Assembly: GCF_006715025.1 (NCBI RefSeq) | Contig: NZ_VFMK01000001.1 | Location: 1,674,001 to 1,738,000 of the forward strand | Length of the DNA: 64,000 bases | Source: Serratia fonticola | Lineage (GTDB): Bacteria; Pseudomonadota; Gammaproteobacteria; Enterobacterales; Enterobacteriaceae | Direction: 5' to 3' | Shown here: positions 22,890-32,130 of the stretch, in pieces | Layout: each line of letters begins with the position of its first letter | Position numbering within the stretch: position 1 is the first letter of the stretch | Translations under genes and position numbers: made by a program | The notes under the pieces: generated by a model | Told to the model about the DNA's origin: nothing | The model's database searches: none | Seen by the model: the letters and a program-made list of their open reading frames with translations, nothing else

Positions 22890-23309
22890 TTAAACTAACT
22901 CGTTGAGCCAGTTATCAAAGGGTGCTTTTGGCATCGCGCCATTGAGCATATCGACCATTTTGCCTTCACGGAACACCATAATGGTCGGGATGCTGCGGAT
23001 ACGAAAACGGGCGCTCAGTTCGGGTTCTGCTTCGGTGTTGACCTTGACGAAACGCACCTTGCCAGCGCGTTCTTCAGCTACGTCCTCAAAGATCGGGGCA
23101 AAGCTACGGCATGGGCCGCACCATGGTGCCCAAAAGTCGATCACAACTGGCAAATCATCTTGCAGTAACTGGTCCAGGTTGGCGGCAGTGGCGTTGATTA
23201 CCTCGCCGTCAAACAATTCGTGACCGCAGCGGCCACATTTGGCACCGTCCGACAGACGATCTTCAGGGACGCGGTTGGTGGCATTACAAGCTGCACAAAC
23301 GGTATTCAT
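22890..23309 (-). CDS. trxC: thioredoxin 2
   Basis: A 139-residue protein, same length as E. coli TrxC. It has the zinc-binding N-terminal domain with two CXXC pairs (CAAC and CGRC, residues ~5-30) and the thioredoxin active site WCGPC near residue 65. TrxC reduces protein disulfides under oxidative stress. The start at 23309 (MNTVCAACNATNRV) fits the family; the longer open frame to 23402 is non-homologous. In E. coli the gene is OxyR-activated; no OxyR site was resolved in the 274-base divergent gap to yfiF. Confidence 0.95.
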   Translation of the reverse strand: MNTVCAACNATNRVPEDRLSDGAKCGRCGHELFDGEVINATAANLDQLLQDDLPVVIDFWAPWCGPCRSFAPIFEDVAEERAGKVRFVKVNTEAEPELSARFRIRSIPTIMVFREGKMVDMLNGAMPKAPFDNWLNELV

Positions 23310-23583
23310 GTTTACCTCAGGGGCTGGTGCAGCGATATTTACCCTTAATATTTGAAGCGGCAGAGGTATCGGCGACTTTTGCTCGCCGACCTGCAACACC
23401 AAGTACTTTGGCTATAGGCTGCGGATATGTATCTTTAATGTTGCTTATTATCGGTAAAAGTGGGGCATACGACCAAATGATTTGTTCGATGAATTTGATA
23501 GTTGCTAGCTTTTAACGCAAGTTGGTGGCTTAGCGCACCAACATCAGGTAATCTTCGCGCCCTGCGCGTTGGTGGAGAAGACA

Positions 23584-24669
23584 ATGAACGATTCATTTAG
23601 TGGCAAGAACGGTAAAGTCAAAGTGATGTACGTCCGCAGTGACGACGATAACGGCGACAACCGTAACAAGAATAAACGTCCGGACGGTAAAGGCCGTCCG
23701 GCTGACAATGCACGTTCTGGCCGTGCCGGGCAGGACAAGCCGCGCGGTGGTGACCGCCGGGGTTCCGATCCCCGCCGCAGTGAAAGCGATCGTCCTCGCC
23801 GCCCAGCGCGCACAGAAGATCGTGGTGGCTATGAGTCGCCGTGGAAAACCGTGTCTCGCGCTCCGGAAGAAGAACCTGCGTTTGATCATGGTGGCATCAG
23901 CGGCAAGAGTTTTATCGATCCTGAACAACTGCGCCGTCAACGAGCGGAAGAAACCCGCGTCTATGGTGAAAACGCCTGTCAGGCGCTGTTTGCCAGCCGC
24001 CCAGATGCCATCGTGCGTGCCTGGTTTGTGCAATCCGTGACGCCACGTTTTCGTGAGGCGTTACGCTGGATGGCGGCAAACCGCAAAGCTTACCATGTGG
24101 TGGATGAAGAAGAGCTGGCGAAAGCGTCCGGCACTGAACACCATGGCGGCGTGTGTTTCCTGATTAAGAAGCGTCAGGGTCTGGACGCGCAGACCTATCT
24201 GAAGAGTGCTCCGGCCAAAGATTGCGTGTTGGCCTTGGAGGAGGTGGGTAACCCACATAACCTGGGCGCCATTGTGCGCTCTTGCGCCCACTTCGGCGTG
24301 AACGGCGTGTTGCTCCAGGACCCGGCCGTGCTGGAGTCTGGCGCGGCAGTACGTACCGCAGAAGGTGGGGTAGAACACATCAAGGCCATTAATGCCGATG
24401 ATTTCCTCTCCGTGCTGGATACTTTCCGCAAAGCAGGTTACACCATCGTCACCACCTCCAGCCATAAAGGCACCCCACTGGCGCAGGCCAAGTTGCCAGC
24501 CAAGATGGTGCTGGTGTTGGGCCAGGAGCGTGATGGTCTGAGCGACAGTGCCTGGCAGCAGGGCGATATGAGCGTGTCTATCGGCGGTACCGGCAAAGTA
24601 GAAAGCCTGAACGTCTCGGTGGCTACCGGAATTCTGTTGGCCGATTGGTGGCGCCAGAACCAGGCGTAA
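23584..24669 (+). CDS. yfiF: SpoU/TrmH-family RNA 2'-O-methyltransferase YfiF
   Basis: A 361-residue protein. Residues 1-110 are low-complexity, rich in Arg, Asp, Gly and Lys and probably disordered (RNA-binding). They are followed by a SpoU substrate-binding domain and the SPOUT catalytic domain with the knot motifs NPHNLGAIVRSCAHFG (about residue 225), VLVLGQERDGLS and SLNVSVATGILL. The RNA target of YfiF is not established. The ATG at 23584 has a GGAG ribosome site ten bases upstream. Divergent from trxC. Confidence 0.9.
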   Translation: MNDSFSGKNGKVKVMYVRSDDDNGDNRNKNKRPDGKGRPADNARSGRAGQDKPRGGDRRGSDPRRSESDRPRRPARTEDRGGYESPWKTVSRAPEEEPAFDHGGISGKSFIDPEQLRRQRAEETRVYGENACQALFASRPDAIVRAWFVQSVTPRFREALRWMAANRKAYHVVDEEELAKASGTEHHGGVCFLIKKRQGLDAQTYLKSAPAKDCVLALEEVGNPHNLGAIVRSCAHFGVNGVLLQDPAVLESGAAVRTAEGGVEHIKAINADDFLSVLDTFRKAGYTIVTTSSHKGTPLAQAKLPAKMVLVLGQERDGLSDSAWQQGDMSVSIGGTGKVESLNVSVATGILLADWWRQNQA

Positions 24670-24700
24670 TGCTTTACGCTATATAAAATCCGATTAATAA

Positions 24701-24730
24701 CAAAGCCCTGGCCGCAAAGCCAGGGCTTTG
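24701..24730 (+). terminator. hairpin terminator after yfiF
   Basis: CAAAGCCCTGG / CCAGGGCTTTG stem 31 bases after the yfiF stop; no long T-run follows, so strength is uncertain. Confidence 0.65.
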
Positions 24731-24833
24731 ATCTATCAGGGTCAGTAGAAAAACCGGCTGACTACTATGCTCTAAAAGCTTCCCCCTATTCGTATTCATC
24801 TATACTCATGCTGTTCAACATACGTACAGAAAC

Positions 24834-24965
24834 CTGCCGTTAGGGTTTACAGGTACAAGTGCGATCGCTGGTCATGCCATTGCGACCGGTGCGATTCCGG
24901 TGACCAATAATACGCGGAAGTTTGAACGGGTAACGGACCTGATACTGGAGGATTGGGCAAAATAA
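24834..24965 (+). pseudogene. remnant of a VapC-type PIN-domain toxin gene
   Basis: The reading frame from 24834 to the stop at 24965 encodes LPLGFTGTSAIAGHAIATG followed by AIPVTNNTRKFERV and LILEDWAK. This is the C-terminal third of a VapC/MvpT toxin: the family normally reads (T)PIGPYDxxIAGHA...LVTNNxREFxRVxGLxxEDW. Upstream codons do not resemble the N-terminal part of a PIN domain and there is no start or vapB antitoxin. One acidic active-site residue before IAGHA (usually Asp) is replaced by Thr/Ser. I read it as a decayed fragment. Nothing else was recognised in 24731-25023. Confidence 0.75.
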
Positions 24966-25023
24966 CAATGAGAAGGGATAATACTAAAATGAGCGCACTG
25001 ACGATCGATAATCTGGCTCGCTC

Positions 25024-25464
25024 TTAAAAATCAGCTTTCTCAACTTTCACTTTCTCAGGAAATTTCTTTTGTGTCGCATAAAAGCTGCCAAGGGTAAAAG
25101 CTTTCAGCTGTTGTTCCGTATCAGCCTGGCACGAAGCGGTGTCGCAAGCAGCGCTGATGATTCCGTAAGTTACGGCCTTCTGTTTCATATCAAATTTGGC
25201 TTCTTCTAGACTGTTTTTCCCCATGGTGACCACACATCCAGACACGATAGCCTGAGCTTTTTGCTCGTTCATGCGTAGAATTTTGTCATTGACGAGTTTG
25301 CTGTACCCATCGTTGTTATACACATCGGCGGCGAACTCACGGCATTCATCATAATACTGACTTGCTTTGACTTCTGTATAGGCAGGTATTTTCATGTCAG
25401 CACAACCAACCATACCAAGGCTCATTGCTGCGATCAGTGTTTTTTTTATCGTGCTTTTAGCCAA
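25024..25464 (-). CDS. uncharacterised small lipoprotein
   Basis: A 146-residue protein with a signal peptide and lipobox GMVGC (Cys21), so probably lipid-anchored. The mature part is Lys/Glu-rich with five further cysteines (DECRE, SGCVV, AACDTASC), which could form two disulfides, and a helical C-terminal half. I recognise no family. The start is a TTG at 25464 preceded by GGGA. It stands alone between the vapC remnant and emrB, both orientation and context giving no clue to function. Confidence 0.7.
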   Translation of the reverse strand: MAKSTIKKTLIAAMSLGMVGCADMKIPAYTEVKASQYYDECREFAADVYNNDGYSKLVNDKILRMNEQKAQAIVSGCVVTMGKNSLEEAKFDMKQKAVTYGIISAACDTASCQADTEQQLKAFTLGSFYATQKKFPEKVKVEKADF

Positions 25465-25590
25465 GAGATTCCCTGTTATAAAAGTTTATAAATTCAACTA
25501 ATATCCATTCTGGTACTGCGGCACTATTGTTGTCTTTTATGTACTCAAAATCCACAAAAACAGGTCGATGGGGAAAGCATCATTCAATTC

Positions 25591-25622
25591 TATGGGGCGG
25601 TCCATCTTTGAACCGCCCCATA
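25591..25622 (-). terminator. hairpin after emrB
   Basis: TATGGGGCGGT / ACCGCCCCATA inverted repeat 50 bases beyond the emrB stop. A plausible terminator of the emr operon, though without a clear T-run. Confidence 0.55.
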
Positions 25623-25672
25623 TCACAGCAGATCTTTAGCCACTTCCATTGGAGTTTATGGGCGTGACTCGA

Positions 25673-27208
25673 TCAGTGGGCTCCGCCCCCACCGCCCCCG
25701 GAACTGAACGGCGGTTTGGCGAACCATACCAGCGCCAGCAATATCAGGAACACCCCCGCCGATAGCCAGAAGATTTCATTGGCTGAAATGATCAGCCCTT
25801 GGGCAGTAATCTCGTTGGCGATATACGCCGAAGCCTGTTGCTTGCTCATACCGAGCTGCTCCAATTTGCTGTACATCTCCTGCGACTGCGGGTTAAACGG
25901 GTTCACAAACTCCGTCAATTGCGAATGGTGCATCGATTCCCGTCTGCTCCACAATGTCGTGGTGATCGAGGTGCCAATAGAACCCGCCAAGGTACGGGTA
26001 AAGTTCGACAGGCTCGACGCTGCCGCCATGCGTTCTGGCGGTAAACCGGATAGCGTTATTGTCGTCAGTGGCATAAAGAAGCAGGCGATCGCAAAGCCTT
26101 GCACAAATTGTGGCCATGCGGAGGCACCAAAATCCATACCGGGTTCAAATGTATAGGCGCGCCAATAGAAGCACACGGCATACATAATGAAGCTGAAGGT
26201 CACCAGACGGCGCATATCCAGCCGGTTACCAAAGCGACCGATAATGGGGGACAGCACCACCGGGATCAACCCCACCGGTGCGGATGCCAAGCCTGCCCAG
26301 GTGGCGGTATAGCCATAGACCTCCTGTAGCAATTGCGGCAGCAGTACGATCGCCCCGAAGTACAGCATATAGGCCAGGCTGATACACAGGCAGCCGATGG
26401 TAAAGTTGCGCGACTTGAACAGCGATAGATCCACCACCGGGTGATCATCCGTCAGCTCCCACACCACCAGGAATACCAGTGCCACTACCGCGACGATGGT
26501 CAGGACGATGATCTCGGTGGAGTTGAACCAGTCCAGCTCTTTACCCTGGTCGAGCATGATCTGCAATGCCCCGATACCCACCACCAGCAACACCAGCCCA
26601 ACGGTATCGATCGGTTTGATCTCGGTTTTGGTTTCCCTGCCTTTTAGCGTTGACATGGCGACCAGGATCACGAACAGCCCGATCGGAATGTTGATGAAGA
26701 AGATCCAGCCCCAGTGATAGTTATCACTGATATAACCGCCCAGAATTGGCCCGAAAATCGGCGCGACGATCACGGTCATCGACCATAGCGCCAAGGCCAT
26801 CGACCGCTTGGCGGGGGGATAGTTGTTCAGCAATAAACTTTGCGATAATGGGATCAACGGCCCGGCGACGATCCCCTGGATCACGCGGAAGAAGATCAAC
26901 ATACCCAGGCTATTGGAAATGCCGCACAGCCAGGAGGCGAGCGCAAACAATGCCGTAGACCACAGGAACAGACGTACTTCGCCGATGCGTTTCGCCAGCC
27001 AACCGGTGATCGGAATGGAGATGGCGTTAGCCACCCCAAACGAGGTGATCACCCAGGTGCCCTGCGAGTTGGAAGACCCGAGGTTACCTGAGATAGTCGG
27101 TATTGCAACGTTGGCAATGGTGGAGTCCAGCACCTGCATGAAGGTCGCCATGGCGAGCGCGACCGTCATCCAGGCAAGCTGGGCACCTTCAAGCGGTTTT
27201 TGTGCCAA
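25673..27208 (-). CDS. emrB: multidrug efflux MFS transporter EmrB
   Basis: A 511-residue DHA2-family (14-helix) proton-drug antiporter, the inner-membrane pump of the EmrAB tripartite system. Motif A-type and motif C segments are visible (LDSTIANVAIPTISGNLG near residue 28, GPILGGYISDNYHWGWIFF near 155). It is 17 bases downstream of emrA. The extreme C-terminus carries a run of six glycines followed by Ala-His, longer than I would expect. Likely substrates, from the E. coli orthologue, are hydrophobic uncouplers and related compounds. Confidence 0.94.
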   Translation of the reverse strand: MAQKPLEGAQLAWMTVALAMATFMQVLDSTIANVAIPTISGNLGSSNSQGTWVITSFGVANAISIPITGWLAKRIGEVRLFLWSTALFALASWLCGISNSLGMLIFFRVIQGIVAGPLIPLSQSLLLNNYPPAKRSMALALWSMTVIVAPIFGPILGGYISDNYHWGWIFFINIPIGLFVILVAMSTLKGRETKTEIKPIDTVGLVLLVVGIGALQIMLDQGKELDWFNSTEIIVLTIVAVVALVFLVVWELTDDHPVVDLSLFKSRNFTIGCLCISLAYMLYFGAIVLLPQLLQEVYGYTATWAGLASAPVGLIPVVLSPIIGRFGNRLDMRRLVTFSFIMYAVCFYWRAYTFEPGMDFGASAWPQFVQGFAIACFFMPLTTITLSGLPPERMAAASSLSNFTRTLAGSIGTSITTTLWSRRESMHHSQLTEFVNPFNPQSQEMYSKLEQLGMSKQQASAYIANEITAQGLIISANEIFWLSAGVFLILLALVWFAKPPFSSGGGGGGAH

Positions 27209-27225
27209 GGTAGCCTCCCGCTCGC

Positions 27226-28398
27226 TTAACCGGCGTTTGCATGGATCACATCGGCGATCATCTGATTAACCGGTGCCAGATCCAGCGTCAGTGCGCTGGT
27301 CTCATACAGCGGTTTCTCACGAACGGCATTGGCAAGGACCAGGCCATCCTGATTGGCGGTATCTACCGTGACCAGCGTAGAAAGACCAATGCGTAACGGA
27401 TGTTCGGCAACCTGCTGTGGATCCAGTTCGATACGTACTGGCAGGCGCTGAACCACTTTAATCCAGTTGCCGGTGGCGTTCTGTGCTGGCAGCAGTGAGA
27501 AGGCGCTGCCGGTGCCCATATCGATACCGACGACTTTACCTTTGAACACCACGTCATTGCCGTAAACGTCACTGACGACGGTCGCGGGTTGGCCGATACG
27601 CATATTGGCAATCTGCGTCTCTTTAAAGTTGGCGTCTACCCAGATGTGATCCGGTGGCACCACGGCCATCAGAGGGGTTCCTGGGGAGATCTGCGCGCCC
27701 ACCTGTACACTGCGACGTGATACAAAACCGGTGATTGGGCTGACTACGCGGGTACGTTGCAGCGCCATCCAGGCATCACGCATCTGTGCGGCGGCCTGCA
27801 GAATCGCGGGTTGTTTATCCAGAGGGGTATCCAGCACCATAGCCTGATTGGCATTGTATTGCTGAACTGCCACTTCCAAGGCTGCTTTGGCATTGTCTAC
27901 CGCATCCCGTGCGTGTTGTAGTTCCTCGCGGCCAATTGCATCAGCATTGCCCAGCACCACGCGGCGCTTGAGATCGTTCTCTGCTTTGCTCAGATCGGAT
28001 TTACGCAGCGCAATGTTAGCCTGGTACTGTTTACCGTTAATCACCAACTGGCGTGTTTGGCGTACGCTATTGGCCAGTGCGGTTCGGGCACGTTCAAACG
28101 CCTGCTCTGCATCGGTAGGATCGAGCGTCAGCAGCACGTCCCCTTTACGGACGAAATCAGTGTTATCGAAGGTCACACTGTTCACGCTGCCGGATACCTG
28201 GGCCATAATCTGTACCTGATTACCCGCCACATAAGCATCGTCAGTATCCTGATGATGACGTAATACCAGGAACCAATAGACTAAATAAGCCACCCCAATA
28301 ACAACAAAAATAACCGTCAGTAACAGCAGCCAAAATTTACGCTGCCGTTTTTTACCTGCTGGTTGTTGCGGTTCTAAAGTCTCCGCGCTTGCACTCAT
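27226..28398 (-). CDS. emrA: multidrug efflux periplasmic adaptor EmrA
   Basis: A 390-residue membrane fusion protein with one N-terminal transmembrane helix (about residues 23-45), the HlyD-type barrel-sandwich domain (DTDDAYVAGNQVQIMAQVSG) and a long alpha-hairpin coiled coil (about 95-205). It links EmrB to the outer-membrane channel. Closely matches E. coli EmrA. The start at 28398 (MSASAET) fits the family; an earlier in-frame ATG at 28410 adds four residues. It lies 28 bases downstream of the outer-membrane channel gene. Confidence 0.95.
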   Translation of the reverse strand: MSASAETLEPQQPAGKKRQRKFWLLLLTVIFVVIGVAYLVYWFLVLRHHQDTDDAYVAGNQVQIMAQVSGSVNSVTFDNTDFVRKGDVLLTLDPTDAEQAFERARTALANSVRQTRQLVINGKQYQANIALRKSDLSKAENDLKRRVVLGNADAIGREELQHARDAVDNAKAALEVAVQQYNANQAMVLDTPLDKQPAILQAAAQMRDAWMALQRTRVVSPITGFVSRRSVQVGAQISPGTPLMAVVPPDHIWVDANFKETQIANMRIGQPATVVSDVYGNDVVFKGKVVGIDMGTGSAFSLLPAQNATGNWIKVVQRLPVRIELDPQQVAEHPLRIGLSTLVTVDTANQDGLVLANAVREKPLYETSALTLDLAPVNQMIADVIHANAG

Positions 28399-28426
28399 GG
28401 TTTTCTCCACGCTTTAAATATATTTA

Positions 28427-29878
28427 TTATGCTTTCGGATCCGTTGCAGTTGGGGCTTGGTAGCCACCTCCCAACGCACGGACCAATCCTATCTTCGCCT
28501 GCATCAGATTACTGCTGGCTTTCAGTTCAGCCTGTTGCTGCTGTAATAGCTGCGTCTGGCTGGTCAACAGTTCGTCACGTCCGATAATCCCTGCCTGATA
28601 TTTGGCATTGGAGACCCGGTATACCTCCTGCATGGACTGGGAGGCTGAGGCAGCCTGTTGCAACTGTTGGTTACTGCTCTGTTGAATGGTTATGGCATCG
28701 GCGGTTTCTTGGACCGCATTCAGGATAGTCTGGTTATAAGATTCCACCGCCTGATCGTACAGCGCAGATTCCTCACCTAACTTGCTGCGCAGTGCGCCAG
28801 CGTGGAAAATCGGCAAGGAAATTGCCGGCACAACGCTCCATGCCTGGCTTGCTGCTTCAAACAGATTCGGACTAGTGCCACCCACGTTAGTGGTTGTCAG
28901 GCCAGCAAAAGCAGAGATCGACAGGCTAGGATAAAACTCTTTGCGTGCCGCACTGACTCGCTGGCTGTAGGACTCAACCAATTGGCGTTGTGCGGCAATA
29001 TCCGGGCGTTTGCCCAGTAAATCGGCGGTCAGTTCACCTTTAGGGGCCAACAGATTTTCAGCCGGTAATGCCACCGGATGCAGAGACTGCATCGCATTAG
29101 GACCAAGGCCTGCTAATGCAGCCAACTGGTGTTTAAGTTGTTCAATCTGAGATTGCAACTGGATGATCTGTTGTTTGGCGCTGTCGGCCTGTGCCTGGGT
29201 TTGTTGCGGGACTTCGACCCCGTAGATCCCGGCTTTATATTGCGTTTGGCGTAGATCGGCTAAACGTTGGTTGTTATCCACTTCCTGTTGCAGCACTTTC
29301 TCCAGTGCATAGTTGGCCTGCAACTGGTAATAAGCCGAAGCCACGGAGCTGGTCAGTGTCAAAGCCGCCTGTGCCTGCTCGGCACGGGCTGCGTCAACCT
29401 GGGCTTTTGCTGCATTCACCTGATTGCGATATTTGCCCCACCAGTCAAACTCATAAGCCAGATTTACGCCTAACGAGTTGGAGGACTCGTACACTGGGTT
29501 AGGGAGATAGCCAAAGCCCAGGTTGGTGTTTTGCGAGATACGCTGGCGATTGATACTGCCATTGAGATCCAGGTTCGGGCCGTTGGCGGCATTGGCTTCA
29601 CCGACCACGCTTTGGGCTTCGCGAACCCGGGCTGCGGCCTGTTTCAGCGAAGGGGAGCGTTGCAGCGTCTGGGTCATCAAGGTATCAAGCTGCGGATCGT
29701 TGAGCGAACGCCACCATTGCGGGCTAATCGCCAGCGAGCTGACTTTCGGCTGGGCGAGCTGCAGATGTTGGGGATCCATCAGTTCGGATTGTGGGGAGAT
29801 ATTGTCGGTAGATGCGCACCCCGCCAGTAAAAGCATGGCGAACAGCGGGGTGAATCTCCAGTTTAACGGGGATCGCAT
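28427..29878 (-). CDS. NodT-family outer-membrane efflux lipoprotein
   Basis: A 483-residue TolC-like outer-membrane factor with a lipobox (LLLAGC, Cys about residue 21) and two homologous halves, each giving two beta strands and a long alpha-helical hairpin, as in NodT/CusC/OprM channels. The start at 29878 (MRSPLNWRF) gives a normal lipoprotein signal; the open frame extends 20 codons upstream into the emrR end. It is 22 bases after emrR and 28 before emrA. E. coli emrAB lacks such a gene and relies on TolC, so here the operon carries its own exit duct. Confidence 0.92.
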   Translation of the reverse strand: MRSPLNWRFTPLFAMLLLAGCASTDNISPQSELMDPQHLQLAQPKVSSLAISPQWWRSLNDPQLDTLMTQTLQRSPSLKQAAARVREAQSVVGEANAANGPNLDLNGSINRQRISQNTNLGFGYLPNPVYESSNSLGVNLAYEFDWWGKYRNQVNAAKAQVDAARAEQAQAALTLTSSVASAYYQLQANYALEKVLQQEVDNNQRLADLRQTQYKAGIYGVEVPQQTQAQADSAKQQIIQLQSQIEQLKHQLAALAGLGPNAMQSLHPVALPAENLLAPKGELTADLLGKRPDIAAQRQLVESYSQRVSAARKEFYPSLSISAFAGLTTTNVGGTSPNLFEAASQAWSVVPAISLPIFHAGALRSKLGEESALYDQAVESYNQTILNAVQETADAITIQQSSNQQLQQAASASQSMQEVYRVSNAKYQAGIIGRDELLTSQTQLLQQQQAELKASSNLMQAKIGLVRALGGGYQAPTATDPKA

Positions 29879-29900
29879 AGATAAATTACCTGAACAGAAA

Positions 29901-30422
29901 TTATTGGGATAACTGTTCTGAAACTTCCATCTGATCAAGGCGTACTAACAATTTGCGCGTCAGCGATTCAAGCTGTTGCTGCTCTTCGTTGTTTAACGTA
30001 GACCAGAGGAAATGCAGACATTTATGCTGCGGTGGCAGCAATTGTTCAAGAAACGCCTCCCCTGCCTGCGTTAAATGCAAATGCAGGCAACGGCGGTCAT
30101 TGTCGCTCTCCCGGCGCTCAATCCACCCGCGTTTCTCTAGCTCATCGGCAATGCGGGTTGCATTGGTGCGCGATGAACCTAAGGCTGAGCTTAGCTCAGA
30201 AGGTTGAATGCTGTGGCTTTCCTGCGCATCCAACGTAATAAGAGCCATAAACAAGGTTTCGTTAATTCCCTGTGCTTTTAGCATTTTATTGCGATTTTCC
30301 AGCAACTTGCTCTGCATATGCATGCACAGACGGGTCAGCAGAATTTCCTGGTAAGGGAAGTCTTTCTGACGCTTTGCGCGGAAATTAAGCATTTGTTCTA
30401 TGGGCGTAAACGAGCTTTCCAT
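29901..30422 (-). CDS. emrR: MarR-family repressor EmrR (MprA)
   Basis: A 173-residue MarR-type winged-helix regulator very close to E. coli EmrR/MprA: ESSFTPIEQMLNFRAKR at the start, SRTNATRIADELEKRGW (recognition helix) and the wing ESDNDRRCLHLHLT. It represses the emr operon until it binds a pump substrate. It is the first gene of emrR-OMF-emrA-emrB, as in E. coli for emrRAB. The start at 30422 aligns with the family. Confidence 0.95.
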   Translation of the reverse strand: MESSFTPIEQMLNFRAKRQKDFPYQEILLTRLCMHMQSKLLENRNKMLKAQGINETLFMALITLDAQESHSIQPSELSSALGSSRTNATRIADELEKRGWIERRESDNDRRCLHLHLTQAGEAFLEQLLPPQHKCLHFLWSTLNNEEQQQLESLTRKLLVRLDQMEVSEQLSQ

Positions 30423-30827
30423 AATTTTGGGCCTCATTAATTTCGTTTGGTATAGTAACGATGGTGATTAATAATGTAAATCTTCAGCAAGGGGAATAAT
30501 TTAGCAATTCGTGTCATTTGTAAGTTGTTTGTAAAGGCTTAATGCTACAAATTGTGTGGACTTGCAGATGAGAACACAAATTGCGCTTTCCGGTGGGCTG
30601 GGATTGATAAGTTTTTCTTATTGAACTGGGCGAGAAGCTACGACACGCAGTGTGCGCCGAGAGAACGATAAGGGATAAGAAACTTGCGATAATGAGATAG
30701 TTCATGGTGATTCGGGCACAGGATATATAGGACGCCAATAATTCATCCCGAGAACATTACCAGAGTGTGAGTAATAATTATACCCTGTGCCGCTAATAAA
30801 TTTCCTATCTTACTATTTGGTTGCTAA
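30423..30827. other. 405-base gap upstream of emrR
   Basis: AT-rich stretch between emrR (leftward) and the end of the MFS gene. It should hold the emrR promoter and operator on the minus strand. A 63-codon frame at 30514-30705 on the minus strand starts with a hydrophobic MNYLIIASFLSLIVLSA segment but has no clear ribosome site, so I do not call it a gene. No repeat or RNA was recognised. Confidence 0.5.
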
Positions 30828-32027
30828 CTAGATGTTCACAGCTCCTTGAGGATCATGACGTTTTCCGCGCCACCAGGTCAGCAGGTTCAATACGCACAAG
30901 ATGCCGCCAATCGCCGCTACTCCGTTCCAGCCCTCATGCTGATAAGCCGCTGCGGAAAGCACAGACCCTACTGCACCACCGATGAAATAACTGGTCATAT
31001 AACCAGCGGTCAGCCGGTTACGTGCCTCCGGCATGATGCGGTAAATCACGCTTTGGTTAGTGACGTGAACTGCCTGTACTGCCAGGTCCAACACCAGAAT
31101 GCCGACAATCAATGCCCAGAGAGAGTGTTTAGCCAGCGCGATAGGGATCCAGGAAAGCAGCAACAGCACAAGCCCGACGCTGGTAGTCAGCCCTGCTTTG
31201 CCCTTATCGGCAAGATGGCCCGCGCGGGAGGCTGCCAGGGCACCAGCGGCACCCACCAGGCCAAACAGCCCGATCACACCTTCAGAATAACTGAAAGGGG
31301 GAGAGGCCAGCAGGAACGCTATTGATGTCCACAAGACGCTGAAGTTGGCGAATGACAGGGCGCCAAGGATAGCGCGAGTACGCAGCAGCGGCGTAAAGCA
31401 GAACAGAGAAAAAATGGATTTCAGCAGTTGCGGATAATTCAGCCCTGAATGCAGCTTATAGCGTGGCAAAGCTCGCCACAGGATTAGCGCCATCAGGATC
31501 ATCAGCACGCTGGCAACCCAGTAAATGGTACGCCAGCCGCCGAGAGTCGCCAGCGCACCAGCAACGGTTCGGGCCAGCAGAATGCCGAGTAGCAGGCCGC
31601 TCATGATGATGCCGACAGTTTTACCGCGTTTTGCCGGGTGTGCGAGGGTCGCGGCAAGCGGCACCAGCAGTTGGGCCACCACGGAGAACAGACCGGTGAG
31701 TGCAGTACCCAGGATCATTATTGACAAAGTATTGGAAGACGCGGTGATCAGCATCCCTCCTGCGGCCAGCAGCGTCATAAAAACGATCAGCCCGCGACGT
31801 TCAAACATATCCCCTAGTGGCACCAGGAACAGTAGGCCCACCGCATAGCCTAATTGTGCAGCGGTAACGATAAAGCCTGCCTGATTGACCGACAGATTAA
31901 AGTTTTGTGCGATGGTTTCCAGCAACGGCTGGGCATAATAGTTACTGGCTACAGCCAGGCCGGTGGCCATGGCGATAATCAGCGTCAGTGCAGGGCTCAA
32001 GCCTGGGTGTTCGGTTTGTGGATTCAT
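30828..32027 (-). CDS. DHA1-type MFS transporter
   Basis: A 399-residue, 12-helix major facilitator protein. Loop 2-3 motif GDMFERRG (about residue 72) and PLAATLAHPAKRGKTVGIIMSG (about 120-145) are typical of the DHA1 arabinose/drug efflux group. In E. coli the decayed ygaY, an MFS gene, sits between proX and emrR, so this is probably the intact counterpart; the substrate is unknown. It is divergent from the adjacent LysR gene, which probably controls it. Confidence 0.85.
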   Translation of the reverse strand: MNPQTEHPGLSPALTLIIAMATGLAVASNYYAQPLLETIAQNFNLSVNQAGFIVTAAQLGYAVGLLFLVPLGDMFERRGLIVFMTLLAAGGMLITASSNTLSIMILGTALTGLFSVVAQLLVPLAATLAHPAKRGKTVGIIMSGLLLGILLARTVAGALATLGGWRTIYWVASVLMILMALILWRALPRYKLHSGLNYPQLLKSIFSLFCFTPLLRTRAILGALSFANFSVLWTSIAFLLASPPFSYSEGVIGLFGLVGAAGALAASRAGHLADKGKAGLTTSVGLVLLLLSWIPIALAKHSLWALIVGILVLDLAVQAVHVTNQSVIYRIMPEARNRLTAGYMTSYFIGGAVGSVLSAAAYQHEGWNGVAAIGGILCVLNLLTWWRGKRHDPQGAVNI

Positions 32028-32130
32028 TGGTATTCAATTATGGAAAACAGTGGGCAAAGTATCGGGCAGGACACATGGTTAAACCAATGTATAATTTTCA
32101 TCTGATTTATCTCATTTCGAGATTGATAGT

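Noticed and set aside
24968..25027. 19-codon frame after the vapC remnant whose MSALTIDNLARS start recalls short antitoxins
   Set aside because: Too short, wrong side for vapB, and overlaps the end of the opposite lipoprotein gene.
30514..30705. 63-codon minus-strand frame with a hydrophobic start
   Set aside because: No ribosome site and no recognisable family.
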